From contig JAAYLF010000205.1 in the NCBI GenBank assembly GCA_012522035.1, forward strand, positions 1-7,349: 7,349 nt of DNA, given 5' to 3'. A program made the translations under genes and the position numbers. This DNA comes from Clostridiaceae bacterium (GTDB lineage: Bacteria; Bacillota; Clostridia; UBA1212; DUPL01). Shown one piece after another: positions 5,559-7,349 of this stretch (its first letter is position 1; the number at the start of each line of letters is the position of its first letter). The notes under the pieces were generated by a model, which was not told the origin of the DNA, made no database searches, and was given only the letters and a program-made list of their open reading frames with translations.

Positions 5559-7268
5559 AAACGTATAGCAATTCTTTTGATTGTAGCTGTTATGATTATT
5601 GGTGGTTGTACCAAAAAGGAGGAGAAAACTAATATGAAGAAGATTGATTCTACCATATTGCCAAGAGTCAAAGAGCAATATATGTCTGACAAATACTTTA
5701 CTCTTGGCAAGAAGGTTACGTACTATCTTGACAAGAACATGGCGGATGTAGGCATAAGTTCGCTTGAGATTTTTCTGCCGGAACTGGAATTGACAAGAGT
5801 TGATACAAGCAATGCGGACATATATTTCAAGTATGATGCCAGTGTTTCTGACAAGGAAGAATACTATGAACTTCATGTCGGTGAAAAGGGCATACAGATT
5901 GTATACAAAGATTATTTGGGTGCAAGAAATGCATCTTCCACCATTGCGCTTTTGGCTGAAAAAGACAAGGACTCATACAAAGTGCCTGTATGTACAATCA
6001 AGGATTATCCTGACAGCATGTACAGATCAGGCCTTCTTGAGAGCTCGGGAAGAGCCTGGAAAGATATTGACGAAATAAAGGAAGATCTTGTTCGAATGGC
6101 TCTTGCAAAGATGAACTACATGAATTTTCACTTCTTTGATTACATGGGCTCTTCCATAAGGTACGACAGTTATCCCATGATAAAAGGCTTTGGAAAGGAT
6201 AACAGGCAGTACACAAAGGATGAGATTAGGGACCTTGTTGCATTTGCCAAGAAGTTGGGTATTGAGATAGTACCGGGCATTGAGATGCCTGCTCATGCCC
6301 AGGCAATCCTGGAAGCCATGCCTGGATTGAGGTGCAATGGTGACATACCGAACATATGGGTTTTGTGTGCTGGTAATGAGATGACATATACGGTTCTTGA
6401 CAACATCATCAAGGAAACTGCGGAATTGTTCCCAGGAAAATATATTCATATTGGTGCTGACGAGCTGGACTTTGGCGACGATACATCATGGCAACCTGCA
6501 TGGATGGGCTGCTCGAGATGCGCCTCATTGCGGCAAAAGGAGGATCTTGACTCTGAAAGGGATATCTTCTATTACATGATAGAGAGGATATATGCTTCGG
6601 TTAAGAGTCATGGCAAGCAGATGATTATGTTCAACGACCAGATAGATATTTCGGTTCCTGTTGATCTGCCAAGAGACATTATTATTCACTTCTGGAGAAT
6701 TGCAATACCTGGAAGAGGTCCCGTAGAAGGATGCTCTTTGGAGCGTTTCCTGGAAGAAGGTTTTACAGTTATAAATTCATATTACCCGGAAACGTATGTC
6801 GACTTTGAGTACTATGCCAAGGAGGAAACAATCAGGTTATGGACGCCTCTTTCATCTCCTGAGTTTGATAAAAAGTATGCCTCCCAGATTATGGGTGGAG
6901 AGTTTTGTGCATGGGAAGAGCATCCCCACTTTAGGTATACTTTGCCATCTTCCATAACTCTGTATGCTGACAGGCTCTGGAATCACACCGTGTGCGATTA
7001 TGACAATGATTATGGAAAGATGATGACAAGGCTTATTCTTGGAATCAATACGCCAAAGAATTTCAATGTGTTCAAATACCTTGGAAGTGTTCTGCCTCCG
7101 AGGGATGATGTCAACAAGGCTTACTTGGACAAAATCAAAGCAGATGATGAGGAGCTTGTCAAGGCAAGAGACAATCTTCTCAGGTCGCTGAAAGACAATG
7201 GTGGCTATGGTTCTAATGCGGCCGCAGTATACATGGAATGCATTGACTGGGTTCTTGAGAATAGATGA
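5556..7268 (+). CDS. Lipoprotein beta-N-acetylhexosaminidase, GH20
   Basis: A 570-residue enzyme predicted to remove terminal beta-linked N-acetylhexosamine (GlcNAc or GalNAc) from glycans by the substrate-assisted GH20 mechanism. Residues 1-18 are a lipoprotein signal ending in the lipobox IIGGC (Cys18), then a Lys/Glu-rich tether. Residues about 35-150 match the GH20b-type N-terminal alpha/beta domain, ending in the usual junction KDYPDSMYRSGLLE. The catalytic barrel follows: MNYMNFHFFDYMG (186-198), the acidic-histidine motif GIEMPAHAQA (241-250), and the hallmark YIHIGADEL (296-304), in which Asp302-Glu303 are the expected catalytic pair. Later come HFWR (378-381) and GGEFCAWEEH (447-456), equivalent to the GGQxxxWTE region. 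It should be lipid-anchored outside the cell. Last visible operon gene. Chitin oligomers, host glycans or wall material are all possible substrates. Confidence 0.93.
   Translation: MKRIAILLIVAVMIIGGCTKKEEKTNMKKIDSTILPRVKEQYMSDKYFTLGKKVTYYLDKNMADVGISSLEIFLPELELTRVDTSNADIYFKYDASVSDKEEYYELHVGEKGIQIVYKDYLGARNASSTIALLAEKDKDSYKVPVCTIKDYPDSMYRSGLLESSGRAWKDIDEIKEDLVRMALAKMNYMNFHFFDYMGSSIRYDSYPMIKGFGKDNRQYTKDEIRDLVAFAKKLGIEIVPGIEMPAHAQAILEAMPGLRCNGDIPNIWVLCAGNEMTYTVLDNIIKETAELFPGKYIHIGADELDFGDDTSWQPAWMGCSRCASLRQKEDLDSERDIFYYMIERIYASVKSHGKQMIMFNDQIDISVPVDLPRDIIIHFWRIAIPGRGPVEGCSLERFLEEGFTVINSYYPETYVDFEYYAKEETIRLWTPLSSPEFDKKYASQIMGGEFCAWEEHPHFRYTLPSSITLYADRLWNHTVCDYDNDYGKMMTRLILGINTPKNFNVFKYLGSVLPPRDDVNKAYLDKIKADDEELVKARDNLLRSLKDNGGYGSNAAAVYMECIDWVLENR
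5617..5636 (+). promoter_or_regulatory. Strong internal Shine-Dalgarno and ATG inside the GH20 gene
   Basis: AGGAGGAG (5617-5624) is the best ribosome-site match in the window and lies 9 to 11 bases before an in-frame ATG at 5634 (codon 27), just after the lipobox Cys. Initiation here would give a form without signal peptide, hence cytoplasmic. The same bases encode the Lys-Glu tether (AAG GAG GAG), so the match may be a codon coincidence. Confidence 0.3.
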
Positions 7269-7278
7269 CAGAGCAAAA

Positions 7279-7309
7279 TATTACAGGATTTCTTTCTTTA
7301 TGACATATT
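7279..7309 (+). promoter_or_regulatory. Promoter/operator after the GH20 gene, copy 2 of the repeated element
   Basis: TATTACAG (7279-7286), 12 bases, then TATGACATA (7299-7307) repeat exactly the two blocks and spacing found at 2731-2759. As a promoter it reads ATTACA, 18 bases, CATATT with an extended -10 TGA. A start near 7316 would fit a gene beginning just past the window. The -10 half lies in a perfect 13-base dyad, TGACA-TAT-TGTCA (7301-7313), which copy 1 lacks. Confidence 0.45.
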
Positions 7310-7344
7310 GTCACCTAAAAAAGAACTGGTGGTTCTAATAAAAT

Positions 7345-7349
7345 GGAGA
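7345..7349 (+). promoter_or_regulatory. Possible ribosome site of the next gene
   Basis: GGAGA at the very end of the window, about 30 bases after the predicted start of the promoter at 7279-7309. It would serve a rightward gene whose ATG lies outside the window. Too little is visible to say more. Confidence 0.3.

Noticed and set aside
5454..5876. 140-codon minus-strand frame across the junction of operon genes 2 and 3
   Set aside because: It is antisense to two well-supported genes and its sequence reflects the complement of the hydrophobic membrane and signal segments.
6027..6449. 140-codon minus-strand frame inside the GH20 gene
   Set aside because: It is antisense to the conserved catalytic barrel, with no ribosome site or known domain.
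7317..7336. Hairpin AGAAC/GTTCT with a T-run on the minus strand, as an operon terminator
   Set aside because: The stem is only 5 bp and the T-tract is on the minus strand, the wrong strand for the rightward operon. A leftward terminator converging from outside the window cannot be excluded but is not supported.
1..7349. CRISPR array, tRNA, rRNA or riboswitch
   Set aside because: I read through the non-coding stretches and found no spaced direct-repeat array, no cloverleaf with a T-loop motif, and no riboswitch core that I recognise.

Overview
The window looks like chromosomal DNA of a low-GC Gram-positive anaerobe of the Clostridia. The reasons are strong GAGG-type ribosome sites, AT-rich sigma-A-like promoters, a lipobox lipoprotein, and secreted enzymes anchored by a single C-terminal helix with a basic tail. 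No species marker is present; cellulolytic Clostridia are a guess.

Layout. At the left edge is the 5' end of a leftward transposase that I read as IS91-like (1-96). It is followed by about 100 bases of hairpins and T-tracts that may be the element's end (97-194). Positions 195-465 hold no convincing gene. Two tandem, clearly paralogous AraC-family regulators run leftward (2654-1569, then 1566-466) and are separated by 2 bases. A short divergent intergenic region carries a promoter for each direction. Rightward from it runs a tight three-gene operon: (i) a secreted, C-terminally membrane-anchored GH71/GH99-like putative glycosidase with a C-terminal CBM9-like beta domain (2828-4744); (ii) a secreted, membrane-anchored protein with a LamG/DUF1080-like beta-sandwich and a Thr/Pro linker (4754-5548); (iii) a lipoprotein beta-N-acetylhexosaminidase of family GH20 (5556-7268). 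The last 81 bases appear to carry the promoter and ribosome site of another rightward gene beyond the window.

How the parts may work together (inference). The three products should all be tethered to the outer face of the cytoplasmic membrane: a putative endo-acting enzyme, a putative glycan binder and an exo-hexosaminidase. This is a plausible small system for processing an N-acetylhexosamine-containing glycan, with no transporter inside the window. The divergent AraC pair, both with N-terminal cupin-like sensor domains, is the obvious candidate regulator. The most notable observation is a two-block element (TATTACAG, 12 bases, TATGACATA) found with identical geometry upstream of the operon (2731-2761) and again just after the GH20 gene (7279-7309). 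It reads either as a shared promoter or as an AraC-type pair of direct half-sites 20 bases apart, and would place the next gene in the same regulon.
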